64,000 bases of DNA from the NCBI GenBank assembly GCA_009760885.1, contig CM019716.1:8006438-8070437 (forward strand), written 5' to 3'. The DNA comes from Achatina immaculata (Eukaryota; Mollusca; Gastropoda; Stylommatophora; Achatinidae). The position numbers and the translations under genes are program-made. The notes under the pieces were generated by a model. It worked only from the letters and a program-made list of their open reading frames with translations. It searched no databases and was not told where the DNA came from. Shown piece after piece: positions 10,511 to 23,399 of the stretch (within the stretch, counting starts at the first letter, position 1; every line of letters begins with the position of its first letter).

Positions 10511-10998
10511 TCTCATTACTTTCCCCAAAATAGGTCTTTTGAAGATACCATCCAATCCCTACCTGACCTGGGAGAGTAGGGCAAGCACAACCGCCTGTCA
10601 CAGGAATTTGAAAGTAGATGGGATTTAATCAGTTCTTTTGTATTTGACGTCGTATGGATAGAGTTATTAATAAATATGTGCCTATAATACTAAAGTTGCA
10701 CAACTTGTGAAAGTAACTTTTATATAAAAGCAATTAAATGACGAGAAGGTTGGTCTACAAAATCAATAAAAATATGTCGTCAAAAGCCTCTGATAACTTG
10801 AAAACATTAAAATTTGATTAGCACTTTTTGTCACCATTTTGACTTGGGACTGCCTGGTAAACTACGGCCCAGACATGTTCAGTTTCAGACGAACTAGAGC
10901 AAGTGCTCCTTTCTAAAGCTTTTCGAGTGATGCTGCGTGATGTCCTTGCTTCTTGTCGCCCACACCATCAGCAGCTTCATACAGACGGATAAGCTTAC

Positions 10999-11152
10999 CT
11001 TCGAACAAGAATGAATATCGTGAAGTGACATTACTCAACCGCTGTGGCCTGCAGATTCTTCTCTCTGTCCATGATCGTCGCCTCGTTTGATTTTGGTTCT
11101 TTATAAATGTTAAAATCCTGTAGTAACGAAACAAACTTTGGCGTCCCGCCAT
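10999..11152 (-). CDS. Putative first exon, unidentified
   Basis: The minus strand has AACTGAAGATGGCGG, a good initiation context, followed by 51 codons (MAGRQSLFRYYRILTFIKNQ then basic residues) and CGAAG|GTAAGC, a strong donor. The basic, acid-poor N-terminus could be a mitochondrial presequence, an inference. Surrounding bases 10900-11400 are richer in CpG than their neighbours, as at a promoter. Its phase-1 exit does not fit the CEP290-like exon at 7499, so it is probably a different gene or 5' leader. No partner exon was found. Confidence 0.3.
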
Positions 11153-11689
11153 CTTCAGTTCATCTGAGATTGACTTGCAAGCTCAAAACGGGGCCCAGAA
11201 AAAGATTCATTCATTCAGCTTTCCGAGCCATTACGGCTCACTGCTGCAGACAAGATTTGTCTCCATTTTCTCTGTTCTTATCTTCTGCCAATTGTCCGTT
11301 CCGAGGGCTCGTGGGTCTTCTTTCAGGTTTTCACGCCACTGTTGTATCGGTCTGACACATCGTCACTTGGTCTGTCTCCATTAGTCACTTCTATATAAGG
11401 CTTTTTGGTCCGCCTAGAAAAGATTATGAGCAGGAAACTGTGAGGCACCCATGAATAACTCCTGCTGATAATGGGATTCATGAAGGCAGGGGCAAATTAC
11501 CCATTAGGCTGAACAGGTCAAACATAAGGCCTCGGAACTGCTTGGTGTCAGGTATCAAGAAAAAAATCTGCAGCTTATTATATGACAGTGTATAACTAGT
11601 GTTGCTGCACTAGCAAATTATGTTATCCAAAAGACAGTGACGTACCTGTTATATAACAATATAGTAATAGTAGAGAGTAATATTAAGAG

Positions 11690-11818
11690 AGGCCAAGTTA
11701 ACAGGCATAACATCCTTTGATGAGGTTGAAAGACTCGCCGAAGACAGGAAAAATTGGCGAACTACTTTGCGAGCCCTATGTGACGTCTAACGGCACGGGA
11801 AGGATATAAGATAAGAAG
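11690..11818 (+). mobile_element. LINE 3' terminal fragment, family B
   Basis: About 125 bases nearly identical to the last bases of the LINE ending at 9608, including GAGGTTGAAAGACTCGCCGA and the GGAAGGATATAAGATA tail. It directly abuts a 45-bp minisatellite. The upstream stretch 11153-11689 holds no recognised feature. Confidence 0.85.
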
Positions 11819-12345
11819 AGATCACAGTTAGACGTGGAATCAGGCCACATAAGAGAGATTACAGTTAGACGTGGAATCAGGCCACATAAAAGAGAAAGAG
11901 AGATCACAGTTAGACGTGGAATCAGGCCACATAAAAGAGAAAGAGAGATCACAGTTAGATGTGGAATCAGGCCACATAAAAGAGAAAGAGAGATCACAGT
12001 TAGATGTGGAATCAGGCCACATAAAAGAGAAAGAGAGATCACTGTTAGATGTGGAATCAGGCCACATAAAAGAGAAAGAGAGATCACTGTTAAATGTGGA
12101 ATCAGGCCACATAAAAGAGAAAGAGAGATCACAGTTAGATGTGGAATCAGGCCACACAAAAGAGAAAGAGAGATCACAGTTAGACGTGGAATCAGGCCAC
12201 ATAAAAGAGAAAGAGAGATCACAGTTAGATATGGAAACAAGCCACATAAAAGAGAAAGAAAGATCACAGTTAGATGTGGAATCAAGCCATATAAAAGAGA
12301 AAGAGAGATCACAGTTAGATATGGAAACAAGCCACATAAAATAAA
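11818..12345. repeat. 45-bp minisatellite
   Basis: About 11 tandem units contain GTGGAATCAGGCCACATAAA. All long frames, on both strands, follow the 15-codon periodicity and are artefacts. Confidence 0.95.
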
Positions 12346-12387
12346 TGGTGTAAGTTGGGGGGGGGGTGTTTACTAAGTTTACCCTCA

Positions 12388-12456
12388 GTCAGTCGTTTGT
12401 ATGTCCCTTGTGGAACTTTGCCTCCCTAACAGCTCTCCTATAGGCCTCTCGTTTAC
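12388..12456 (-). mobile_element. LINE 3' terminal fragment, family D
   Basis: The stretch matches the end of the LINE at 10083-10510 (for example TGTGGAACTTTGCCTCCCT on the plus strand). Only about 70 bases remain. Confidence 0.7.
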
Positions 12457-13380
12457 CCTAGGGACGTGTAATGTCACCGCATATGTGGCAGTCTGTCTCA
12501 TTGTCTATGTGGCAGAGCATATGAAACTGAAAGAAGAAAAATGAATGAACACTAGAACAAGGGACAACATTTCATAATTAGTGTATAAGTATACAACTGA
12601 GGCCAGTCTCGCCAGTATACGTTATCCTGCATCGTTTGCATACTATGACATATATCACATTACGGGACTCGCATGTGAATCCCTCATGGAGAGTGAGGAT
12701 AGTTTTGGGAAAGGTGATTGTTTTCGTTTCTCAGACTACAGGGCAGGTAACACAGTGGGGGGGGCGGTTACATTTTCTGGTGCCAACATATGTAAGGCTC
12801 CACTTCAAGTGACTGTGGACGAGGATGTCCTTAAGGTTTGGCTCAAGTTTGTATGCTAATAGAAATAGCATACAGGGAACCGCATGCAGAAACATCTATA
12901 CGACATCGCCCAGGATGCTTCGAAACCAGTCCCAAATCATTTCAATGGGCTCAAACACAGAGGCAAATTTGATTTTCTGGTAACAGCCATCAAATAATGT
13001 CACACAGATGACGCAAGCTGCCTAGCGCTTGAGAACCGCTACATTCAGGATTATGGGACGCTGGAACCATACGGGTTAAACTCGCTATTCAGCTACACCT
13101 AACATTCTCCTCTTCAACAATTATAATCCCTCCCCACTAAGCTCCACTCCCTTCTCACTTGTTACACATAGTTGTTCAGAACCTCCTCACAGCATCATAT
13201 TACTACCTTATCTATAATCACCTATTTCGCCTTTTCCTGGCTAGGTTAACATTGTACCACTCTCTCTCCCCTCCACGGTTTCCCCACCCACCGACCACAC
13301 ATCACAAGTCTCCATTTAAACAGTATCGACGCTCCACTATGCCCATTTCTAACACACAGCGTCGGACAAGCTACATCTTT
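12457..13380. other. No gene recognised
   Basis: One open frame of 92 codons at 12581-12859 (plus) lacks a recognisable domain or flanking splice logic. Nothing else is apparent. Confidence 0.4.
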
Positions 13381-13862
13381 TAGTCGGACAAGCCACATCT
13401 TTTAGTCGAACAAGCCACATCTTTTAGTCGGACAAGCCACATCTTACAGTCGGACAAGCCACATCTTATAGTCGGACAAGCCACATCTTACAGTTGGACA
13501 AGCCACATCTTACAGTCGGACAAGCCACATCTTTTAGTCGAACAAGCCACATCTTTTAATCGGACAAGCTACATCTTTTAGTTGGACAAGCTACATCTTT
13601 TAGTCGGACAAGCCACATCTTTTAGTTGGACAAGCCACATCTTATAGTCGGACAAGCCACATCTTATAGTTGGACAAGCCACATCTTATAGTTGGACAAG
13701 CCACATCTTTTAGTCGGACAAGCTACATCTTTTAGTCGGACAAGCCACATCTTTTAGTCGGACAAGCCACATCTTTTAGTCGGACAAGTCACATCTTACA
13801 GTCGGAGAAGCCACATCTTACAGTCAGAGAAGACACATCTTTTAGTCGGACAAGCCATATCT
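13375..13862. repeat. 22-bp minisatellite
   Basis: About 22 copies of a unit containing CGGACAAGCCACATCTTTTA. Units are contiguous without variable spacers, so this is not a CRISPR array. Nothing is recognised in 13863-14170. Confidence 0.95.
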
Positions 13863-14174
13863 TCACAAGTTACAGCTAAGTTCTCTATTCATCATTAAAA
13901 AAAATATATAGCATTCATGTGAACGTATACTTTATCTCCTCTCTCTATTTGTTCGTCCCTTATGTTTTTGTATGATTAAGGCTCACGCTGAAATGTCACA
14001 ACTTTGTAGTCGTTTAGTAATAAAGCTGCTCCTACTTTTTTCCTAGCTGATGCATACAAGGGACAACATTTGTGTATTTAGAACACATGATGACAGACGA
14101 TGTGAAAAGGAAATTAACAAATGAACAGGAATGATCAAGTGCACTTTTCAACAGAATGAAACAAGTTCATAACA

Positions 14175-16175
14175 TAGCAGCCTGTCACACGATGCGGGTG
14201 ACCTGTCGTGGGGTGACAGCTTGCCTACGCTGACCACCCCCAGAGCTATACCAGCGGGAGTTTTACGCCTAGCAGGTCGAACCAAGCTGGGAAGGTCTGT
14301 GCGGGTAGGGGTCAGATGAAACTTGCACCCTGGTCCTCTAGGTTGGGGGTTGGAGCATGAGGACAACGACCCCATCTCTGTAAAAATGATTAATGTCATG
14401 GAACAGATAGAGAAGCCTCGAAATTGGACGGATAAAAATGGATTACGGCCTTGGAACGTCAAAAATATTCTGAGACTTGGAACATGGAACATAAGAAGTT
14501 TATAAGACAAGGGGCAGGTAAAGAATTACCACATGAACTAAGTAGGTATGACATGGATGTTACAGCAATACAGGAAATCAGGTGGCTTGGGGAAGATATA
14601 ACAGTCATAGGAGAAATGGTACTGGTATATGGAGGTATTACCAATGGAAGACATGAACTTGGGACAGGTTTTGCTGTCAAGAGAAAAGTTTGAGACTCAG
14701 TGATGGACTTCAGTGCTACCAATGAAAGAACCAGCAGCCTCCACAACAAGAGAACAAAGAAAAATGTAACAGTGATTAATGTGCATTCACCAACAGAAGA
14801 CACAGAGGATGAAGTCAAAGACAAATTTTACAACACGTTAGAGAGAGTGATAGAGGAGACCCAGAAACATGACATACTGATAATACTAGGAGATTTCAAT
14901 GCAAAGATAGGAAAGGAGGAGTCACACAGACACATCACAGGAAAAGAAAGTCTGCATGAAACATCTAATGATAATGGATGGAGACTAATAAATATGGCAG
15001 AAGCTTATGGAATTAGAATAAGCAGCACATGTTTTCAAAATAAGAACATCCATAAACACATGTGGAAATTCCCCGATAATCTAACAACATGCAACCAGAC
15101 AGACCATGTTTTAACTGATACCAAGCACACAACAAACATACTTCAGATCAGAAGTTACAGAGGGGCCAAATGCAGCACCGACCATTCTCTTGTTGGAGCT
15201 CAATTAAAATTCAGAGTGAAGAAAAATTTTTATAGTAAATTAAATAAAATCTCAGTAATAAATAGAGATACTTTGAAAAGAGAAGTCACTGAAGAAAAAT
15301 CCAGAAAACAGCTAAACCATAAGATAAACACAAGAGGGAAGACGAAAATAAAAGTATTGGTAATAAATGGGAAGATATAAAAATCATTATAAAGAACACA
15401 GGGGAAGAATTCATGGGACTCAAGACTATAAGTTAAAAAATAAAAAAACTGGTTCGATGAAGTCTGCAGAGAGGCAGTCATAAAGAAAAGAACAGCAAAA
15501 CAGATATGATGGAATGACATGAAAAATAAATAAAATGAGGAGAAGTACCACACACAATGTAAAGAAACTCAAAAAGTTATTCGTCAACAAAAAGGACAAT
15601 ATACGAAAGACGTGGAAAGCGAGATGCAGACATGCCATCAGAATAAGAAAAGCAGGAATTCTATAAAGAATTGCGAACAGTAAAGCAAGGGCATAAACAA
15701 CCTCTACAGAGCTTGAAGGAGAGTAATGGAAACATGATAAATAATGAAGTGAAAATCTGCATCAGATAGAAAGAATATCTTGAAAAACTGCTAAACTGCG
15801 AATAGCCTATAAACACATTACCATGCGAAGAAATACAGACTTGTGAACCTGAAATAGAGAAACCAGACTTAGAAGAAGTCATCTACATTATCATGTTTCT
15901 ACGAAACAACAAAGCAACTGGTTCAGATGGAACTGCTGTAGAAATGATTAAGGAAAGAGGTCTAAATCTACATAAAAAAGATATGTACACTAATACAACA
16001 AATATGGAGAGAAGAAAAACTCCCTAGTGAATGGAGAGAATCATTACTGATCCCAGTATTAAAAAAGGCGATAAGAGCAAGTGTAAAAACTGCAGAGGAA
16101 TATCATTAATACAAACAAGCTACAAAATTCTAACAATCACTCTCAGCTAGAAAAAATAGGCATTCAACATGATGG
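14175..16175 (+). mobile_element. LINE, family E: 5' region, endonuclease and start of RT, broken
   Basis: A GC-richer leader is followed by RLGTWNIRSL, the start of an APE-type endonuclease. It continues with DVTAIQEIRWLGED, a stop at about 14691, then DILIILGDFNAKIGKEESH, NQTDHVLTD and STDHSLVGAQL, covering the catalytic GDFNAK and SDH motifs (here TDH). From about 15880 a decayed RT domain begins: NNKATGSDGTAVEMIKERG and KGDKSKCKNCRGISLIQTSY. Multiple frameshifts and stops occur, and the RT core and 3' end are missing. The order is typical of RTE-type LINEs, often mis-annotated as craniofacial development protein 2. Confidence 0.85.
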
Positions 16176-17095
16176 AATGAGAGCCAACTTACTAACTCAC
16201 TGAAAATTCCATAGATCCTTATATACAACTTCTCATCACCAGAAATATCGGACTTAAAGTCCTCTTCATTTACAAACTATTTCTAACAACTCGTAACTGC
16301 ATCAAAAATTTACACAGTGGATCCATGAGGAAAAAAAAAACTAACTAACAGATCACATCCTAGTATCCTATCTGAAACATCGTTCTCGGTCAAACTCTAC
16401 ATAAAGAATTTGCAATCATAATGAATCCCAAACTACTAATCAATCTAATCCTTATCATAATGTTACGTAAGAGTTTGGTCCTTAAATATGAACTACAATT
16501 CCAATGCCTAAATCTTCCCGAAGACTCTTTCTCGTGGAAGATAAAACTCGTGATTAAAACATTTCTGCCTAAAATCTCAATTGGTGAAAAAATTACATTT
16601 TTATGACCCTGGGCAATAAATTAAAAACAGCAATCCTGTTTTAAACTTTTCTGTAACTAAAAATAACGAATTCAACAAATATGTCCTAAATAACTTTAGT
16701 TAACTGAACAAAATCCCGTGCCTGGACATAACAAGAAATGGCCTTCAACGTATAAAACCTGACCTATAGTTGACCTGTACTTAAAAACAACTAAGGGCGC
16801 TAACCACTACGCCAATCTACCAAATAAATCCATGGTTAACTCCCCTATAAAATTAAATACAAGAAGAGATTTCCAGAATTAAGGAATTATGTTATACAAT
16901 GACCACAGAAAATTGAAGGACTATTGCATAAAACCTTCCGAGGAAAAACGACACGTGATAATGGTGGTTGTGATAATAGTGACTGCGCTGAAGTTGGCTG
17001 TAGTATTATCGGGTTGTCGTGGTTGTCATCACTTTCTCAGGCCTCAGAACGACCGCGGATCTACCGTCTCTCACCTGGCCAACATGCAGGTTTCT
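16176..17095. other. No gene recognised
   Basis: AT-rich sequence with short frames only. It may include decayed retroelement remains, but no motif could be named. Confidence 0.35.
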
Positions 17096-17134
<39 letters not shown>

Positions 17135-17140
17135 CAGATT
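17095..17140. repeat. (CT)n microsatellite
   Basis: Uninterrupted CT dinucleotides after a CCCTCC lead-in. Confidence 0.95.
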
Positions 17141-17194
17141 GTTTGCTAAGGCAAGGCATATTTTTTAAAAGCTTACTCAAAATCAGAAGACAGA

Positions 17195-17375
17195 GTGGTC
17201 GACCACTGAAGATGGAGAGACAATGTGGAAGAATACCTAATGGCCTACTAATGAAGATGGAGAGGCAATGTGGAAGGATACCTAGTGGCCGACCAATGAA
17301 GTTGGAGAGACAATGTGGATGAATACCTAGTGACCGACCAGTGAAGATGGAGAGACAATGTGGAAGAATGCGAAA
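17195..17375. repeat. 45-bp tandem repeat
   Basis: Four imperfect copies containing GATGGAGAGACAATGTGGAA. In one plus frame it reads LKMERQCGRIP repeats. No protein family is recognised. Confidence 0.8.
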
Positions 17376-17524
17376 TGAACTTGAAGCAATAAACGGAGAA
17401 AGAACAGCTAGAACAAAGGTAAAGGAAGAAGACTGTATCAGCAACAACGGGCCTTGAGAACTTGGTAAGCTAGAGAGAGGGAGGGAGAGGAGATCATAGA
17501 TTGTAAAAATCTAAATCCTTACCG

Positions 17525-17960
17525 AAAAGGGTCATGGTACAACAAAGCAAGGATGTGACCCGTGTTATGTCTCCATGTCTTTTCAAACCTGTAAACAGAA
17601 GACATTTTCAGACACTCAGAAGAGTTATCAGGACTGAACAAAGGGGAAAAGGGGGGGGGGGGCATCATCAGTTTAAGGCCTGCAGATGATACAGTTCTTC
17701 TAGCAGAGAATCAACAGAATCTACACGTAACATTTATACAGAAAAACACCAAGAACTGCAGTGAGTGCAGTAAATCTAGAAACAATAACTGAAGGGAAAA
17801 AAAAAACTGGAACACTCATATGTACATCAAAGTTAACAAAATCAGCACATTTAGTGAATGCACAGTACAGAAAAGTATGGATGCGCTTAAAATGGTTCAG
17901 AAATTAAGGCTCGATGAAAAACAAACTAATATTTATTGTGAAAGGAAGAAAAGGCTGAGA
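17525..17960 (+). mobile_element. Decayed LINE RT fragment
   Basis: Across two frames the plus strand gives VMSPCLF, then EDIFRHSEELSGLNKGE, ADDTVLLAENQQN. These are the RT stretches containing the SP-x-LF and ADD motifs, similar to the family C LINE at 46440-49361. Frames are shifted and a G-run interrupts them. It is cut off by the LTR element at about 18072. Confidence 0.65.
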
Positions 17961-18071
17961 AAAGGGCCGCCGAGGAATGACATGGCGCAGAGACGGTATT
18001 GTTTTGATGTCAGGACTTTCGAACAAAATCTTCTGTCATCAGACGCCAGCCCATCTGTACCATGCCCACCC

Positions 18072-19473
18072 GTACCATGGCGTTGTAAGTAATGATTATA
18101 GTGGTTATTATTATTATGAATGCATATGATTATGAAAATATACTGTAAACAAAATAGTAACATCGAAAACCGACAGAGAAAAGTAGGTAGGAAAAAAAGA
18201 AGAGAAAGGTATAAAACTTCCATAACACGAGAACAAGACGCTGACAAAAGTAAACAGTGGAAACAGTGAATAGAAAAAAGACGAGACTCAGTGACGCTGA
18301 TATATAGGTAACACAAAGGAAGAATGCCAGAAAGTAGGATGGTTCAGTGATAATAACACAGTGACTGGACATTGACACGTGTAAACAATAGAAAAGACGA
18401 ATAGTGAGGGGAGACACAACGAAAAGCGAGGACACAATAAAACCTCCGACATGAAAGAGCAAGATAATGACTTAGGTAAATAACAATTGTATAGATGAAA
18501 CTGACACGCGTTAGGACGCGATTGCACACGGTTTTTAAATAAAAGAATGACCAAATCGGCCAGCTGACATATTTAGAGGCGTGGCCTATTGGCCAATTGA
18601 CTTACGAGAGATAAGTCACAGGGCAGTTTGAATGACGGACAATCAGAACGCTCATGGGAGCCAGTGAACATCTGAAGGGTGGAGCCAAAATACTTATTGG
18701 TTAATCCATCAAGCTGGACTTGGAGATAAAAAGGTGGGAGGAGAGACAGGAGAAAAAGAAGAGGTACGGAAGTACAGGAGAGAGGAGATAGAGGAGGGAG
18801 ATCGTCAGAACACCGTCGATCCGGCAAGTAGCAACTGACCAGAACTGCAAGAAGTATGGTCAGTGCACGTGGACAGTCAAGAGTGAAGAAAGAAGGTCCG
18901 ACCAGAACAGCCGAGAGATAAGATGAGAGATAAGAACAGAAGTCCAGAGAAGAGGCAAGTAGACTTTGCTCGTTAGTACACTGCGATTGAGAGACGGCAG
19001 AGGAAGACCGTCAGAAGAAATCAGAACACAGACAAGAGAAGAAAGAGGACGAGATGATATAAAATCAGAAGTAGTATTAGACGGAAGATGATTAGGAAGA
19101 ATTGACACTTTTGAAACTTTGAGTACAGAGATTTTAGACGAGAAACTAGCTGACCACGAGTTGTACAACTGATATAATACTAAGATAGAAAATGTTCTCG
19201 TATCAAGGGTAGAATAGTTTGAAGTTGAGAACATTGCCGAAATGTGGTATGTAGAATATGATAGAGTTTGATATTGTGAACAAATGACTAAGTGTTTCAA
19301 TAAGAATGATGTTGTCGACAATACATCTGATACCTAAATTGTCAGAATTAAATAATGCAGTTAACTTTCCATCAGATTTTGATTTAGTGAAATGGTAATA
19401 TTTTGTGAAATCTGTGATGTGTTAATTAAAGAGTACCTGTAAGATTCTATAATATGGAATTATTCAATAATAT
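18072..19473 (+). repeat. 5' LTR, main part
   Basis: Aligns with 27767-29860. Shared landmarks include GACATTGACACGTGTAAACA (GACGTTGACACG... in the other copy), AATAACAATTGTATAGATGA and GACTTACGAGAGATAAGTCA. It is interrupted at 19473 by a LINE; its last bases are at 22785-22822. Confidence 0.8.
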
Positions 19474-22400
19474 CCCCCGTGTGGTACCCAGGATCTGCAA
19501 AGAATAGGACCACTGTACCCTACCGTGCATGATCGTAAAAGGCGACTAAGGAGGGTTTAGCATAGGACCAGCAACTCTATCTGGTAAAAAAAAACTATCA
19601 GACTGCTACATAAACAGAAGCAAGGGAAAAAACAAATGCAGGTGGAAGGAGAAATGTTTATCAGGAAACTGAGCCCATGATGGTTGTTGATGAAAGCCAG
19701 TCACTGGAAGTCCCCAGCCTGACTGCAGACCTCCTGGAACCTAAACACAAGATGCAAATAGGCAGCTAGAATGTAAAGTAAGAGAACAAATTTTGTATGA
19801 TTAGACCTCGAAAAAATCATAGACAAAGCACTTTAGTGAGACGTGAGAGAAAGAAAAATCACAAGAGAATTACCTGGAATTCGAACACGGACTCCGGTAG
19901 GACGAGCAGCCGTCTAGCCACGAGAGAACAGCTTACTATCGACTTAGCCAACTAGCACCCCAAAAAAGGTGTTTTGTTGACATAGTCTTTAGTAACCGCT
20001 CAGCAAACTACTACCAAAGCCTCGTAGTTTCCTATTTATAAAAAAAAGCTAGAATGTAAGAACACTTAACCAGACTGGAAAACTAGCACAAACCATCAAG
20101 GAACAGATTCAAACTAGACTTACTAGGAATACAAGAAATTGCTGAAATGGACCCCTATAAATGAGAGATTATTATATGCACGCTTCAACTCAAGATTCAC
20201 GAAGCTGTCTATTATAGTTTGTTATGCACCAACAAAAACAGCTGAAGAGGAATTAAAAGAAGATTTTTACAACAGCCTCCAAGCCACAGTAGAAACAATA
20301 CCCAAGCATGATATGCTACTCATCTTGGGCGACTTCAATGCAAAAGTAGGTGAGGGAAATGAAGATAGAAGAAGAGTCATGGGAAGAGAAGGAATCGGAG
20401 AAATAAATGAAAATGGAGAAAGACTGTGCAGTTTCTGTGAAGAAAACATGATGACCATCGGAGGGACAATTTTCCAACATAAAAACATCCATAAAGTGAC
20501 TTGGAGGTCACCAGATAAAACCACAGAAAACCAAATCGATCGCATACTAATAAAGAACAAGTGGAAACGGTCACTACAAGATGTGCGAGCAAGGAAAGGA
20601 GCAGATGTAGGAAGTGATCACAACCTTCTGGTAGCAAAAATAAAACTAAAATTAAGGAAGACCAAAATCGGATAACACAGAAAGACATGTTTTGATACAA
20701 GAAAACTGAAAGACCAGCAAACAAGGAATGAATTCTCAATAGTACTTAAGAACCGCTTCAGTGTCCTACAAGATGAAGCAGAAATGTCCATACTAGAGTT
20801 CAATAAAACACTACAGGAAACAGCAAAAGAGGTGCTGGGATATTGGAAACGGAGAAAAGAGGAATATATAAGCAAGACCACAAGGGAAAAGATAGAGCAA
20901 AGAAAATAAATCAAGAAAAAATTACTGAACACCAAATCACAACGGCTTAAAGAACAAGTTTTAAGTAATTATGCACCAAAAGGCAAAGAAGTGAAGGAAT
21001 CATGCCATCAAGATAAATGTCAATACTATGACAACTTAGCAGAAGCAGCAGAGAATTATGCAAATGACATGAAAACAATATACACAATCACAAAGCAGAT
21101 GACAGGTATCTTCAGCACAAGATGTGAGAGTGCAGTAAGGACACATAAGGGACAACTGGTCAGTGGAGAAAGAGAAAAAAAATTGAAAGATGGAGGGAAC
21201 ACTTTATAACACCCTACTAAACAGAACACAAGCAGCACAAACAATAGACATACCTGAAGCAAAAACGGAACTAAACATCAATACAGGACCAATAACAATA
21301 AGTGAAGTAAAGGAGGTGATAAAGAAGCTAAAATTAGACAGGGCACCAGGTGAAGATAAAGTGACTGCGGAGATGTTGAAAGCAGAAGAAACAGAAACAC
21401 CAAAACAACTCTGCCAGATACTACAACAAATTTGGGATCTAGAAAAAGCTCCAGATGAGTGGAAAACAGGCCTTATAGTAAAACTACCAAAGATCAGAGA
21501 TTGCGGGAACTAGAGAGGCATTACTCAACTGCCACTCACCAGTAAAGTATTTTGCAAAATAATCATCAACAGAATTGTACCAGCACTTGAGGGGAAACTT
21601 CGGAAAGAGCAAGCAGGTTTTAGGAAAGGAAAATCATGTGTAGATCACATATTTGTACTTAGAAAATATTAGAACATGCAGATAAGTGGCATAGCACAAC
21701 ATATGTATTGTTCATAGATTTTGAGAAAACCTTTGACAGTGTCAAAAGAGATGCATTGTGGAAAATCCTAAGATGGCATGGCCTCCCCCATAAGATAGTG
21801 AATGTAATCAAAGCCCTATACGATAGTTTTCAGTGCAAAGTGATCTGTGGAGAACATACCTCCAGCAGGTTTAGGGTACAAACAGGAGTGAAGCATGGAT
21901 GTGTACTATCACCAACATTATTTATCTTGCCAGTAGACTGGTTAATGAAGGAGGCAACATCAGAAAAACGCAGAGGATTACAATGGACCCTTGACACAGT
22001 GCTGGAGGACCTTGACTTCGCGGACGACATTTGTCTATCAAGCAGTCACAAAGATATGCAAAATAAAATAAACAAGCTAACTCAGAATGGAAACAACATA
22101 GGCTAAAGATCAACGTAGGAAAGACAAAGTTAATGAAACAAAATGTTCACATTTCAAGTTAGTGGAGGATGTCAACGAATTTGTATACCTTGGTAGTAGA
22201 GTAGTAGAAAATAGAGACAGCACAGAGGACACCAACAGCAGACTTACTAGAGCAAACCAGGCTTTTGCAATGCTGCAGACTATATGGAAATCTAAAAAAC
22301 TCAGCATAAATACGAAAATCAGGATATTTAAGAGTAATGTTCTAAGTGTACTACTCTATGGAAGTGAATGCTGGAAAATCACAAAAACCATAGAGAACAA

Positions 22401-22784
22401 GTTGAATTCTTTCCAAACTAAATGTTAGGAAGAATTAGAAAAATATTTTGGCCAAACACCATAAGAAATAACATTTTCTTAGTAGAAATGCAAATGAAGC
22501 CACTGACAGCAATTATTGAGGAAAGACGCTGGCGATGGTTGGGACATGTACTCCGAATGACTGACAACTCACTACCAAAAATAGCACTAAAATGGACACC
22601 ACAGGGGAACAGAAGTAAGGATAGACCAAAAGAGACATGAAGAAGAACAACAGAAAGGATGTTGAGCAACAGAGGGCTCACTTGGGCAAGAGCAGAAAAA
22701 AAAAGGCAAAGGACAGGCACTTGTGGAAAACACTTGCGGAAGCCCCATGTGCCCTGGGCACTTAAGGTTCAGAGAGAGAGAAAG
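19474..22784 (+). mobile_element. Nearly complete RTE-type LINE, family A
   Basis: The 3.3 kb element starts CCCCCGTGTGGTACCCAGG and contains AAGGCGACTAA, common in the 5' region of such LINEs. The endonuclease is visible as LLILGDFNAKVGEGNEDR and GSDHNLLVAKI (20139-20675). The RT follows with KLKLDRAPGEDKVTAEML, KEQAGFRKGKSC, FIDFEKTFDSVKRDALW, GVKHGCVLSPTLF and LDFADDICL, then the tail motif RRWRWLGHVLRMTDNSLPK. It ends CTTAAGGTTC followed by (AG)n. Several stops and frameshifts make it inactive. It is flanked by ATTCAATAATAT (19462-19473) and ATTCAGTAATAT (22785-22796), a 12-base target duplication with one change, inside the 5' LTR. Confidence 0.9.
19777..20046 (-). mobile_element. tRNA-derived SINE inside the LINE
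   Basis: The minus strand reads GGGGTGCTAGTTGGCTAAGT (box A region) and GTGTTCGAATTCC (box B) with a long variable-arm-like segment, as in serine- or leucine-type tRNAs. The 13-base AGCTAGAATGTAA occurs on both sides (19764-19776 and 20047-20059). Removing the SINE restores the LINE sequence, so this is a target duplication. Confidence 0.85.
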
Positions 22785-22835
22785 ATTCAGTAATATATTA
22801 TTCCCAATCTTCAGTGTTATAATGGTGCCCGTGCC
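22785..22835 (+). repeat. End of 5' LTR and primer-binding-like site
   Basis: The last LTR bases (to about 22822, ending CAGTGTTATAA) align with CACTGTTGATTA at about 29909-29920. TGGTGCCCGTGCC follows at 22823-22835, the expected place for a tRNA primer site. The matching tRNA was not identified. Confidence 0.5.
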
Positions 22836-23399
22836 TATGTCCGAAATTCGGGAGGAGACGACCTGGCGTAAAAGCGAACACAATGCCAAGTACTAACGAT
22901 CACGTGCTGATGTTATAACCAAAATTTTTGTGATTTAGACAGACATAGAACATTTTATCTTTCTAACAGTGGTGGTATTCAGAACTCAGACATGATCAAT
23001 ATTAACAACGAAATCAACGAGGATAGAACAACGCGAGTACAAACGATCACGTGGTAGAACGAACTGATGTGATTTAGGCAAATAACAATTGTTTCTTTAA
23101 TAATGGTGGTATACAGAGAACTTTAATTAGACATTCACAAAGAGCGACAACATCAACGACGTGTATTTGGCCAAGAACAAGAGACAGTTAAGTTATGTAT
23201 TAGTTTGATTGTTGTTGCAATTACAGTGTATATTTGTTTGATTTATACTACTTTGTTAGCATATTTTTTCACTAGAAATTATTGATTATTTCACTGATTA
23301 TTTCATAGAGTAATAATAACACAGAGATTTTTTAGAGAGAACGTTAGAGAAAATAACACAACAGATTGCAAAAACACATGAAATAGATATACTAAAATG

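Noticed and set aside
10999..11152. First exon of the CEP290-like gene
   Set aside because: Exit phase 1 does not fit the phase-0 exon at 7499, and CEP290 should have many more exons between; kept only as an unidentified exon.
11776..12376. Frames up to 184 codons on both strands
   Set aside because: A 45-base repeat is divisible by three, so frames stay open by periodicity in both directions.
12581..12859. 92-codon plus-strand frame
   Set aside because: The translation resembles no family, and no flanking exon was found.
13375..13862. Short regular repeats resembling a CRISPR array
   Set aside because: Units are contiguous with no unique spacers, and the genome is eukaryotic.
19870..19970. 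A functional tRNA gene on the minus strand
   Set aside because: Box A and box B are present, but the sequence is embedded in a 270-base unit with target duplications and lacks a clean cloverleaf; it is a SINE.
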